A DNA stretch of 6,944 nucleotides from Candidatus Hydrogenedentota bacterium (lineage in GTDB: Bacteria > Hydrogenedentota > Hydrogenedentia > Hydrogenedentiales > CAITNO01), in NCBI GenBank assembly GCA_903922535.1, contig CAIXUF010000996.1, positions 1 through 6,944 of the forward strand. The letters run 5' to 3'. The notes beneath the pieces are model-generated. The model did not search any database. It was not told where the DNA came from and saw only the letters and a list, made by a program, of their open reading frames with translations. Numbering within the stretch: the stretch's first letter is position 1; every line of letters starts with the position of its first letter. Positions 1 through 6,190 of this stretch are shown in pieces. The position numbers and the translations under genes were made by a program.

Positions 1-28
1 GATCTCAGAAACTTACAAATCACCACCG

Positions 29-66
29 AATAAAACAGGACCCATAGGTTGCTCCATGGGTCCTGT
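29..66 (-). terminator. Rho-independent terminator of the sulfatase/hydrolase operon
   Basis: A perfect 11-bp inverted repeat (ACAGGACCCAT at 35-45 and ATGGGTCCTGT at 56-66) encloses a 10-base loop. Read on the minus strand, the stem is followed directly by TTTTATT. This is the classic intrinsic terminator layout, and it lies 35 bases beyond the TAG stop of the large hydrolase-like gene. The plus strand has no T-run after the stem, so the terminator works for leftward transcription only. It marks the 3' end of the three-gene minus-strand unit. Confidence 0.9.
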
Positions 67-100
67 GTCGTTGCCGGGCCATTGCAGCCGTGGGGTGGCC

Positions 101-2977
101 CTACTTGTCCGGCGAAGCGCCTGTCGCGAAGGGTTCCCCCGATGCGACTGCCGTTACACGCAAACGCGCGCGCGGGCCGTCCTGCGCGGCATCCGCTGTA
201 AACCGGAGCGTATTGTCGCCCGGTTCCAGCGTGGGTATGGCTCCGTCGGGAACAGCCTCCCTGACCAGAACGCCCGCGGCGTTGTAGACATTGCAGTGTT
301 CGGCGGACCTGAATTCGAGGTAGTCCCCACTTTCCAGTGTGACGGGAAATGTGAGCGTGACGCCGCCGGCCGCAATGGACGGGTTGGTGACCCTCACTTT
401 CCTGGTCGGCAATGACTTGACGGGTCCTATGCGGCAATCCACCGTTTTGCCCGTGGGCAGATTGACACACCCGACGCTGAGCGTTTCCATATGGCCTGTA
501 TCGGCCCAGGTGACGATGGATTTGTACACATTGCCCATATTGACGCCTTTGCTTTCCCAGTCCGCCTGACGGCTGGCGTAGGGCCAGCCGTAGTGCACCA
601 GCCGTTCCGATTCCGGCTCGACCAGTTCGAAATAGCGACGCCCGGTGAAATCGACATTCACGTACCGGTCTTGCAGGCCACCACCCACAGAATCTGGGCT
701 TTTCAACTGGAAATTCAACACCTCGCCCTGGCCGTCCCCTTCGATCCACACGCCCAAGCCCCGCCCTGCCACATTCAGCAGCGGTGTGAACCTCCTGGTC
801 ATGATTGTCCAAGCCGACTCCGGTTCCGGATGGTTGCTGGCGGCCGTGATCCGGCCTTGCGCGTTGTCACGCTCCAAGTTGGCCGTGACGCTCTCCTGGG
901 AAGTGCGCGTTGAGAACTGCGCCGGGTCCTGGAAGTCCTCAATGACAGACGCCTCTGGATCGTCATAGGAAACGACAGAGGCCAGCGCCTCAATGCGCAG
1001 CTTGATGGGCTGCGTTGCGAAAGGATTGTGCGTGGACCACGTCTCCCCTTCCCGCGACAGGCCGTCCACCTTGTGCGGATCGTAATGCATCGGCCGGAAC
1101 TGCGCGGTGCCGTCGGCCGCCGTCTCCAGAGCAAACTCGTTTCCCGGAACCGCCAGGCGGGCCTTCACGGCGTCGGACACCGTATTGGCGCGTCTCAATT
1201 CCTCATATTGCCGGATGAGCGCGCCGTGGCGCCGCGTGTTTGGAGAATTGGCGTAGCTTTCCGGGGTGAACCCCACCAGCAAGGACAGCCCGCAATTATT
1301 CCCGATGCACTTGCAGCACAGATAGTCGATTGTGTCGGAGAAGGTGCGTTCCGGTTGCACTCCGTCCCAGTCGAACACGCCCCACCAGCCCAGGTGCGGC
1401 GGCAGAAACATGGCGTCACAATCCCGGTTGACAATACTGTGGGCGTCAATGAAGCGCTTTGCGGCGCGGGGCGGCACGTCCCATGCGCCCATGCGCGACC
1501 GGACATACCACAGGTGATGGTTGAAGGCGCTCATCTCAAACAGTGCAGGTCGCTCCAGCCGCTTCGCCAGTTCAAACACGAATTTGGATCCGTAGTGCCA
1601 GGCGTTCAGGCCGCCCGCAAGAATGTCAGATCCGTCCAGCGCATCCAGGTAGATCATGTCGAAGCCGCATGCGTTGTAGACCTGCGCGGTCTTTGCCGCC
1701 ACCTCGGCAAAGAGCGTGGAATCGCCGTCCGGAACGAACAGTCCAAAGCACTCTTTCAGGTGCGTGACCTTTGCGTCCTTTGCATGGGCGGCTGCTTTGG
1801 TTCCCCATGCGCCGCGCTTGCATCCGATGAATCCAAAGGGGGCTTCCGTGGCAACGCCGGCGTACGTGATCAGTTCATCGTCTATCCGGAGCGTGACACT
1901 GTTGCGTATCTGAAAACCGGTGACAATGGACATGTCCTTGGTCGGTTCCTGCGTCGGAACCGAGTCTGCATCCGCGGACAGCGCGTCGGCCAGCGTGAAG
2001 CCCGCGTCCACCGCCAAGTGCGGGTCCGGAACGGGCGTCACCCAGGCTGAATCCTTCGCAATGAAGAAGGCATAGGTGTGCAGACCCGCTGCAATGCCCG
2101 CCTCATGGAGCCGCGCGACGACCGCCTTCACGTCAGCCAACCCGTTGGGGTAAAGCGCCGGATTTGGCACAAGGTCGCCAAAGCGGAGCGATTTCCCAGT
2201 ATGAAAGTCGATCTGTGTGATCCCGAGATTCTTGGCGAGCGCGACCCACTCCTCCACCGTGCCAGTGCCAAGCTTGCCTTCCGTGTCGATAAGATACGAG
2301 CCACGATTCATGCCGCCGTCAAGTGCCCACGGACCGCCCAGGGCAGAATGGGGCAAGTCCGGTGCGGCGCTGACCACCTCTTTCAGCATGTCACGAAAAA
2401 GAGGCGGCGGCGAGGCAACAATGGCAACCTTGGCGCCAACCAGCCCAAATCGCGCATGGCATATCGCCTGCATGCGGCTGTTCAGCCCCGGAATCTGGGG
2501 CACGTCGGTTTGGAGGTTCAACGCCAGCGCGCACGCGGCAAAGGGCTCGCCGGGCTTGCCCTTCAGCGTGAGGGCCACGTCTCCAAATACCAGATCCTCC
2601 ACCGCGTTGTCGCTCAACTCAGTCACTTCCAAGACGACATAATGCGCTTCCCTGCGCACCGCCAGCAGGGCACGAATGCCCGTATCGCCAAACGCCACGG
2701 CGATCCGACCGTCGTTCAGCGTGACGCCGGTCGAATCGTAAGAGTTCCCCGCTTTGCGCGCGTGCGCGAAAAACGGCGCCGCCGCGCGGTCGCACCAGTC
2801 CTTGCCGGAGGTTTTGTCCACAAACGCCTGATTGCGGCCATCCGCGCCAATCTCGTACCGCAGAAAATCGGTTTCAAGAATGATCGGGCTGCCTGAGACA
2901 GATGAAGGTTCGGCTGCTTGGAGTGTGGCTGCTGCGCAGAGAAGAAACAGAGTTGTCGGTACTGTGCGGATAAACAT
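101..2977 (-). CDS. Secreted multidomain TIM-barrel glycoside-hydrolase-like protein
   Basis: This 958-residue protein begins with a Sec signal peptide (hydrophobic stretch about residues 5-21, cleavage likely after LQA) and so acts outside the cytoplasm. Residues about 30-210 look like a beta-sandwich. Residues about 215-600 look like a TIM barrel, with GGPWALDGG near its start, DFHTGKS (257-263), AGLHTYAFF (297-305), the strand IYLDALDGSD (442-451) and LFEMSAFNHH (479-488). D445 or D448 and E481 are candidate catalytic acids by position, as in retaining clan-D-like hydrolases; this is inference. A beta-rich insert sits at about 350-408, and a CCxCx4C cluster at 554-562. Residues about 680-860 resemble a carbohydrate-binding jelly roll, followed by a final beta-sandwich. 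The ATG at 2977 is preferred because GAGAGGG lies just upstream and the signal peptide starts there. An in-frame extension to 3124 would bury the signal peptide. It is the last gene of the operon, with a TAG stop before the terminator. I cannot assign a numbered GH family or a substrate. Confidence 0.85.
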   Translation of the reverse strand: MFIRTVPTTLFLLCAAATLQAAEPSSVSGSPIILETDFLRYEIGADGRNQAFVDKTSGKDWCDRAAAPFFAHARKAGNSYDSTGVTLNDGRIAVAFGDTGIRALLAVRREAHYVVLEVTELSDNAVEDLVFGDVALTLKGKPGEPFAACALALNLQTDVPQIPGLNSRMQAICHARFGLVGAKVAIVASPPPLFRDMLKEVVSAAPDLPHSALGGPWALDGGMNRGSYLIDTEGKLGTGTVEEWVALAKNLGITQIDFHTGKSLRFGDLVPNPALYPNGLADVKAVVARLHEAGIAAGLHTYAFFIAKDSAWVTPVPDPHLAVDAGFTLADALSADADSVPTQEPTKDMSIVTGFQIRNSVTLRIDDELITYAGVATEAPFGFIGCKRGAWGTKAAAHAKDAKVTHLKECFGLFVPDGDSTLFAEVAAKTAQVYNACGFDMIYLDALDGSDILAGGLNAWHYGSKFVFELAKRLERPALFEMSAFNHHLWYVRSRMGAWDVPPRAAKRFIDAHSIVNRDCDAMFLPPHLGWWGVFDWDGVQPERTFSDTIDYLCCKCIGNNCGLSLLVGFTPESYANSPNTRRHGALIRQYEELRRANTVSDAVKARLAVPGNEFALETAADGTAQFRPMHYDPHKVDGLSREGETWSTHNPFATQPIKLRIEALASVVSYDDPEASVIEDFQDPAQFSTRTSQESVTANLERDNAQGRITAASNHPEPESAWTIMTRRFTPLLNVAGRGLGVWIEGDGQGEVLNFQLKSPDSVGGGLQDRYVNVDFTGRRYFELVEPESERLVHYGWPYASRQADWESKGVNMGNVYKSIVTWADTGHMETLSVGCVNLPTGKTVDCRIGPVKSLPTRKVRVTNPSIAAGGVTLTFPVTLESGDYLEFRSAEHCNVYNAAGVLVREAVPDGAIPTLEPGDNTLRFTADAAQDGPRARLRVTAVASGEPFATGASPDK

Positions 2978-2982
2978 AATGG

Positions 2983-2989
2983 CCCTCTC
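2983..2989 (-). promoter_or_regulatory. Ribosome binding site fixing the hydrolase start
   Basis: On the minus strand GAGAGGG lies 5 bases before the ATG at 2977. It selects this ATG over the in-frame upstream codons at 3007 and 3124. The 44-base gap (2978-3021) that holds it also contains a small inverted repeat, GATGC/GCATC with a 5-base loop (2994-3008). That repeat is too short to call a terminator or attenuator. Confidence 0.6.
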
Positions 2990-3021
2990 GCGTGATGCAA
3001 AACGCATCGACTGGCGGCTTG

Positions 3022-4563
3022 TCAGGGAAATGCAATGCGCGTTTCCGGAAAAGGTGCGCTTTCCGGCACGATGCGCACTTGGACGGTTCGTTTGGGAGTG
3101 GTCATGTTGCGCGGGGCAAGCCACTGGAACCAGGTCCAGCGCGTTGTATTGGCGGGGGTAAGCCGCTTGTTATTGGGGCCGTTCACGGCGAAGGGCCCCT
3201 GCACCGTTGCCGCGAAAGCGGCCGCCTTTGCATTGTATTCGAGCAGCGAAAAGGCCGCGCGATCGGGCGTGTCCGGGTCATAGGAGGCAATGACCTCCAC
3301 GGGAAAGGCCCTGCCAAACGGTGTGGTGTGACGGACGCTCTCGGCCAACAGCAGTGGCGCCCCATCGCAATATCGGAAATCGGGAAACACGGCAAGGCGC
3401 TCGCCGGGATGCTGGGCCCCGGCGGTGAACGCGGACTGGCGAAACGCGCGCACGGTGGCTGCCGCGCGGTTCCAGGCCAAATTGGTTTGCACTTGCAGGA
3501 TCATGAGCACCAGGCACAGGACAGACGTGATCCAGACGGTTGGCTTCGGCCATGCGGGATGATGAATCATCCGGTGAAACGCGCCTGTGAGGGCGATGGC
3601 GAACAGGGCAATTGCCGGGAGCATGCGCCCGCCGCCGATGAGATGCACCGGGTCCACGACCCGGTTTTCGCCGAAGACCGCAAGCCCCGCCGCAGCCAGC
3701 AGGCCAAGAGTGAATGCCGGATGGCGGATTCTCCGCGCCAGCCAAAACGCCGAGAGGACCAACGCGGCGAACACCAGCACGGGGAGAAACGGTTGTGCGC
3801 CAAAAGCCGAAGCAGTCTCCGGTAGCAGGCCAAGGGGATAAAGCAGGTACACCATGGGCCAGAAAGCGCCGCTGAGCTGGGCCGGCGCTGAAGTTAGCGC
3901 TGTTGGGTACAGTATCCATCCCAGCGCCGTGATGCCCAGAAAGGGCAGGACAACGCTCCAACGCCGCTGCTCTCGCGCGACAACACATCCCTCCCACGCC
4001 AGCACAGCAAACAACAATCCGCCCTGTCCCGGAACCGGCAGGGAGGCGGCGGCATAAAGGACCGCAGTGAGGCAGGAGGTCACCCAGCCGGGTTTTCTTC
4101 GGGCCAGCGCGTAGGCGAGCAATGCCGCCAGGGACAAGATTGCCGGAAGGAGGTCCTTCATGCCGCAGAGGTTCAGCACGGCCTCGGTTTTCAGCGGGTG
4201 CGCCATGAACACCACGGCCGCCACCGATCCCAGCCACCACGGTCCGCCCGTGGCCAGACGGGTCAGGAAGAAGATCAGGACCATCGCAGAAAACAGCAAA
4301 GCCATGTTGACCAGGTGGTAGTAAACAGCGGCATTACCGAACGGGGCAAAATTGGCCAGCGCGGCAAAATCCCGGCCCAGCGGCGGCATAAACAGCGTCC
4401 AGCCGAACACGATCACAAGGTACACGGCATCCATTACGAGGAAGACTATTCCCCCGCCCTTGCGAAAGCTGATGGTGTTCAGTGTCAACGGCATGGCGTT
4501 CATGCCCGCCAGTGTAGCCACACCGTCCATCCGGGTCAACACCAGCAGGCCAAAACACTTCAA
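3022..4563 (-). CDS. Polytopic membrane protein, TMTC/GT-C glycosyltransferase-like, reduced first loop
   Basis: This 513-residue protein has about 10-11 hydrophobic segments (roughly 38-58, 82-103, 110-127, 137-154, 161-195, 203-220, 233-250, 258-276, 283-298, 313-331, 342-358) and a soluble tail of about 150 residues. The run YYHLVNMALL (81-90), then AHPLKTEAV (121-129) and GMKDLLPAI (134-142), matches the TMTC-like GT-C pattern YHLvN..L, then HP..TEAV, then GR.DLL. GGGRMLPAIALF (310-321) fits the later ERYLYLPS-like segment. GT-C enzymes of this type transfer sugars from polyprenyl-phosphate donors on the extracytoplasmic side. The first loop is very short, so the usual acidic catalytic site is not evident. 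There are no TPR repeats; the tail includes LAVFPDF (390-396). TTG at 4563 is chosen because GAAGG lies 7 bases upstream and the sulfatase stop is 3 bases away. ATG codons at 4530, 4503 and 4494 are alternatives. Transferase activity is uncertain; membrane location is secure. Confidence 0.75.
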   Translation of the reverse strand: MKCFGLLVLTRMDGVATLAGMNAMPLTLNTISFRKGGGIVFLVMDAVYLVIVFGWTLFMPPLGRDFAALANFAPFGNAAVYYHLVNMALLFSAMVLIFFLTRLATGGPWWLGSVAAVVFMAHPLKTEAVLNLCGMKDLLPAILSLAALLAYALARRKPGWVTSCLTAVLYAAASLPVPGQGGLLFAVLAWEGCVVAREQRRWSVVLPFLGITALGWILYPTALTSAPAQLSGAFWPMVYLLYPLGLLPETASAFGAQPFLPVLVFAALVLSAFWLARRIRHPAFTLGLLAAAGLAVFGENRVVDPVHLIGGGRMLPAIALFAIALTGAFHRMIHHPAWPKPTVWITSVLCLVLMILQVQTNLAWNRAAATVRAFRQSAFTAGAQHPGERLAVFPDFRYCDGAPLLLAESVRHTTPFGRAFPVEVIASYDPDTPDRAAFSLLEYNAKAAAFAATVQGPFAVNGPNNKRLTPANTTRWTWFQWLAPRNMTTPKRTVQVRIVPESAPFPETRIAFP

Positions 4564-4566
4564 ACT

Positions 4567-5964
4567 TCAGCCTTCGAACCGCGTCCCATCCCGGTGGGTC
4601 GGCCGGTAGTTGGCAAACGCACTGTCCCCATTGTTCGCCATCCAATGGTCCAGCGCGGCGGACAATTCCGCTTTCCGCGCCGTGTACGCAGGATTCGCGG
4701 CAAGGTTGACCATTTCCTCGGGGTCGTTTTTGAGGTCATACAGTTCTTCGCCATGCACGAGATACCGGTTGTACTTCCATTCCCTCGTGCGGTGCATGCG
4801 TATTGGGTTCACCCACTTCTGCTTGGCATGGTACTGTCCCACCACGAAGTCACGGTCCGGGTACGGTCCTCCCGCCAAACCTGCCGCCAGCGAGATGCCG
4901 TCCGTCGTTCCCGCCTCCGCACCGGCCAGGGCGCAAAGGGTCGGGAGCACGTCGCAGGGCGTGACAAAGCGGTCCACGGTGGCCGGAGTGACGCCGGGCA
5001 TGCGCATGACAAACGGAATGCGTACCAGGTTCTCATACATGAACGGCCCCTTGAACACGAGCCTGTGATGGGTGTCCATGTCCCCGTGGTCCGCGGTGAA
5101 CAGCACCACGGTGTTGCCGCGCAGGCCGGACCTGTCCAAATGCTCCAGCAGCCGTCCAATCTCGACGTCCGCCAGGCGCACCTTGTCCCGGTAGAATTCA
5201 CGGTAGGCTTCCCACAGGGCATCGGGCTTGTTTTTCAGAAAGCGCCCCTGCTCCTCTTCGGCGAAGACCTGCTGCGGCGACGGCTTGTTCTCGAATGTCT
5301 CGCTCCACGAGGAGGGATGCGGCACGCCTCCCGTGGGCGCAACGTTGCCCTTTTCGGCCTCTTTCACAAAGTCGTACACGTCATGCGGGTTGATGTAGTT
5401 CACGCAGATGCAAAAGGGCTTCTCAGGCGCGGCCGCCCAATCCTGCATTGCGGCAATTGCCTTCTCGGTTGCCCGGGTATGGGGCTCACTGTCCAGGGCC
5501 GCCCGGTCAAAATGGGTGGCGTAATGGTCATCGTTGCCCAGGTGCCACTTGCCGAAATAGGCCGTGCGGTAGCCTGCCGCGCGCAACCGGGACCCAATCG
5601 TCTCAAACCGCGCCGGGAGGGGCTGCTGCTCCTTGTCGGGGGCGATGGCAGAGTCAATGTTGGTAATCACCGACGTATTATGGGGATAGAGCCCTGTATA
5701 GAGCGAGGCGCGGCTCGCCGAACATTGCGGCGTGGTGCAGAAGGCGTGGTCAAAGACAATCCCGCTGCGCGCCAGCGCGTCCATGGCGGGGGTCACAAAG
5801 AACGGGTCCGCCGCACCCCGGGCCATCCAGTGCTGCTGGTCCGTTGTGATGAGCAGGATGTTTGGACGGGGTGTCTTGTCCCCCGCGGCGGCCATGGCCA
5901 CGCCCGCCGTCATCGCCGCCGTTGTGGTGAGGAACCCTCGCCGGGTCATGGTACCACGACGCAT
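4567..5964 (-). CDS. Tat-exported Cys-type (family S1) sulfatase
   Basis: This 465-residue protein belongs to the alkaline-phosphatase-fold sulfatases, which hydrolyse sulfate esters using a formylglycine made from an active-site Cys. The N-terminus carries a twin-arginine signal, TRRGFL (residues 7-12), a hydrophobic Ala-rich stretch and a likely cleavage near residues 24-27, so it is exported folded. Visible landmarks are ITTDQQHW (39-46, metal ligand D42), CSASRASLYTG (81-91, C81 as formylglycine precursor), GKWHLG (138-143), NPHD (192-195), TADHGDMD (290-297, metal and catalytic D292/H293), KGPFMYENLVRIP (305-317) and the terminal LYDLKNDPEEM (408-418). Length and motif order are complete, so it should be active. 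The ATG at 5964 has AAGGAG 9 bases upstream. The reading frame runs open to 6228, but that extension is antisense to the transpeptidase gene. It is the first gene of the operon. Its substrate cannot be read from sequence; co-transcription with a glycoside-hydrolase-like gene suggests a sulfated glycan. Confidence 0.95.
   Translation of the reverse strand: MRRGTMTRRGFLTTTAAMTAGVAMAAAGDKTPRPNILLITTDQQHWMARGAADPFFVTPAMDALARSGIVFDHAFCTTPQCSASRASLYTGLYPHNTSVITNIDSAIAPDKEQQPLPARFETIGSRLRAAGYRTAYFGKWHLGNDDHYATHFDRAALDSEPHTRATEKAIAAMQDWAAAPEKPFCICVNYINPHDVYDFVKEAEKGNVAPTGGVPHPSSWSETFENKPSPQQVFAEEEQGRFLKNKPDALWEAYREFYRDKVRLADVEIGRLLEHLDRSGLRGNTVVLFTADHGDMDTHHRLVFKGPFMYENLVRIPFVMRMPGVTPATVDRFVTPCDVLPTLCALAGAEAGTTDGISLAAGLAGGPYPDRDFVVGQYHAKQKWVNPIRMHRTREWKYNRYLVHGEELYDLKNDPEEMVNLAANPAYTARKAELSAALDHWMANNGDSAFANYRPTHRDGTRFEG
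4571..4575 (-). promoter_or_regulatory. Ribosome binding site supporting a TTG start
   Basis: On the minus strand GAAGG lies inside the last codons of the sulfatase gene, spaced 7 bases from the TTG at 4563. The sulfatase TGA falls between the two. This arrangement favours translational coupling of the membrane protein to the sulfatase. The nearest in-frame ATG (4530) has no good Shine-Dalgarno sequence; ATG 4494 has GGCGGG about 10 bases upstream and is the main competitor. Confidence 0.5.
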
Positions 5965-5973
5965 GATTCGAAG

Positions 5974-5979
5974 CTCCTT
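5974..5979 (-). promoter_or_regulatory. Ribosome binding site of the sulfatase gene
   Basis: On the minus strand AAGGAG sits 9 bases before the ATG at 5964. It is the strongest Shine-Dalgarno sequence in the window and settles the start in favour of 5964 over the further upstream open frame and over the ATG at 5949. Confidence 0.8.
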
Positions 5980-6003
5980 GGTTGGTGGAACGTCCGCCTT
6001 GGC

Positions 6004-6032
6004 AGGGTAACCCACAAGCGCAATCAGGTCAA
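6004..6032 (-). promoter_or_regulatory. Candidate sigma-70-type promoter of the sulfatase operon
   Basis: On the minus strand TTGACC (6032-6027) is separated by exactly 17 bases from TACCCT (6009-6004). The -35 box matches consensus at 5 of 6 positions and the -10 box at 3 of 6. Transcription would start near 5997 and give a leader of about 30 bases before the sulfatase ATG, enough to include its AAGGAG. The weak -10 together with upstream repeats would suit an activator-dependent promoter, which is inference. Confidence 0.4.
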
Positions 6033-6046
6033 GTCTTTCCGTCCGT

Positions 6047-6079
6047 TGTCCACTGGATCGGCAATGTCCATTGTGTCCA
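6047..6079 (-). repeat. Three same-orientation TGGACA repeats upstream of the operon promoter
   Basis: On the minus strand TGGACA occurs at 6079-6074, 6070-6065 and 6052-6047, with start-to-start spacing of 9 and 18 bases. The first two lie in a tandem 9-mer (ATGGACAca, ATGGACAtt). A related GGACA lies at 6100-6096. The nearest copy ends 15 bases above the -35 box, a usual place for activator sites. The motif is short, so chance cannot be excluded. Confidence 0.35.
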
Positions 6080-6146
6080 TCTCCTGCGCGATGCTTGTCC
6101 TGTAATGGTGCCAAGCGGTACACTTCCACCCTGTTAAGGCCGTGCC

Positions 6147-6164
6147 GCGGATGGGTGCGGATGG
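6147..6164 (+). repeat. Direct repeat GCGGATGG with 10-base period
   Basis: The octamer GCGGATGG occurs at 6147-6154 and again at 6157-6164, exactly 10 bases (about one helical turn) apart. It lies just ahead of a TACAAT box and the transpeptidase start. It could be an operator or activator half-site pair for the rightward gene, or a chance repeat in GC-rich DNA. Confidence 0.3.
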
Positions 6165-6170
6165 CGTGGT

Positions 6171-6176
6171 TACAAT
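6171..6176 (+). promoter_or_regulatory. Possible -10 box for the L,D-transpeptidase gene
   Basis: TACAAT matches the TATAAT consensus at 5 of 6 positions. No recognisable -35 box lies 16-18 bases upstream; that place is occupied by the GCGGATGG repeats. A start point near 6183 would leave only about 8 bases before ATG 6191 but about 23 before ATG 6206, which bears on the choice of start codon. Confidence 0.25.
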
Positions 6177-6190
6177 CCGGGGCATGAGTT

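Noticed and set aside
2994..3008. Small inverted repeat GATGC/GCATC between the membrane protein and hydrolase genes
   Set aside because: A 5-bp stem is too short and lacks a following T-run. It is unlikely to act as a terminator or attenuator.
2978..3124. N-terminal extension of the hydrolase-like protein to 3124
   Set aside because: The extension overlaps the end of the membrane protein gene, places a signal peptide at residue 50, and is not needed, since the ATG at 2977 has its own ribosome binding site.
1028..3825. Further long plus-strand open frames (1028-2050, 2078-2896, 2992-3825) opposite the hydrolase and membrane genes
   Set aside because: These have the same cause as the antisense frame over the sulfatase. 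Their compositions are low in hydrophobic patterning, and none has a Shine-Dalgarno sequence or motif that competes with the minus-strand genes.
3278..4240. A 320-codon minus-strand frame overlapping the membrane protein gene
   Set aside because: It is a second frame on the same strand with Gly/Arg/Pro-rich sequence and no transmembrane pattern. The other frame gives clean helices and GT-C landmarks.
6024..6080. An 18-codon minus-strand frame starting ATGGACATT-like at 6080 with AGGAG upstream
   Set aside because: It overlaps the candidate -35 box, consists largely of the TGGACA repeats, and has no other support. A leader peptide cannot be ruled out but is not supported.
4198..6105. A 635-codon open frame on the plus strand across the sulfatase and part of the membrane protein gene
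   Set aside because: It is antisense to a sulfatase with intact motifs, its translation is rich in Arg, His and Gly without domain structure, and it has no family pattern. Long antisense frames are expected in GC-rich genes that avoid TTA, CTA and TCA codons.
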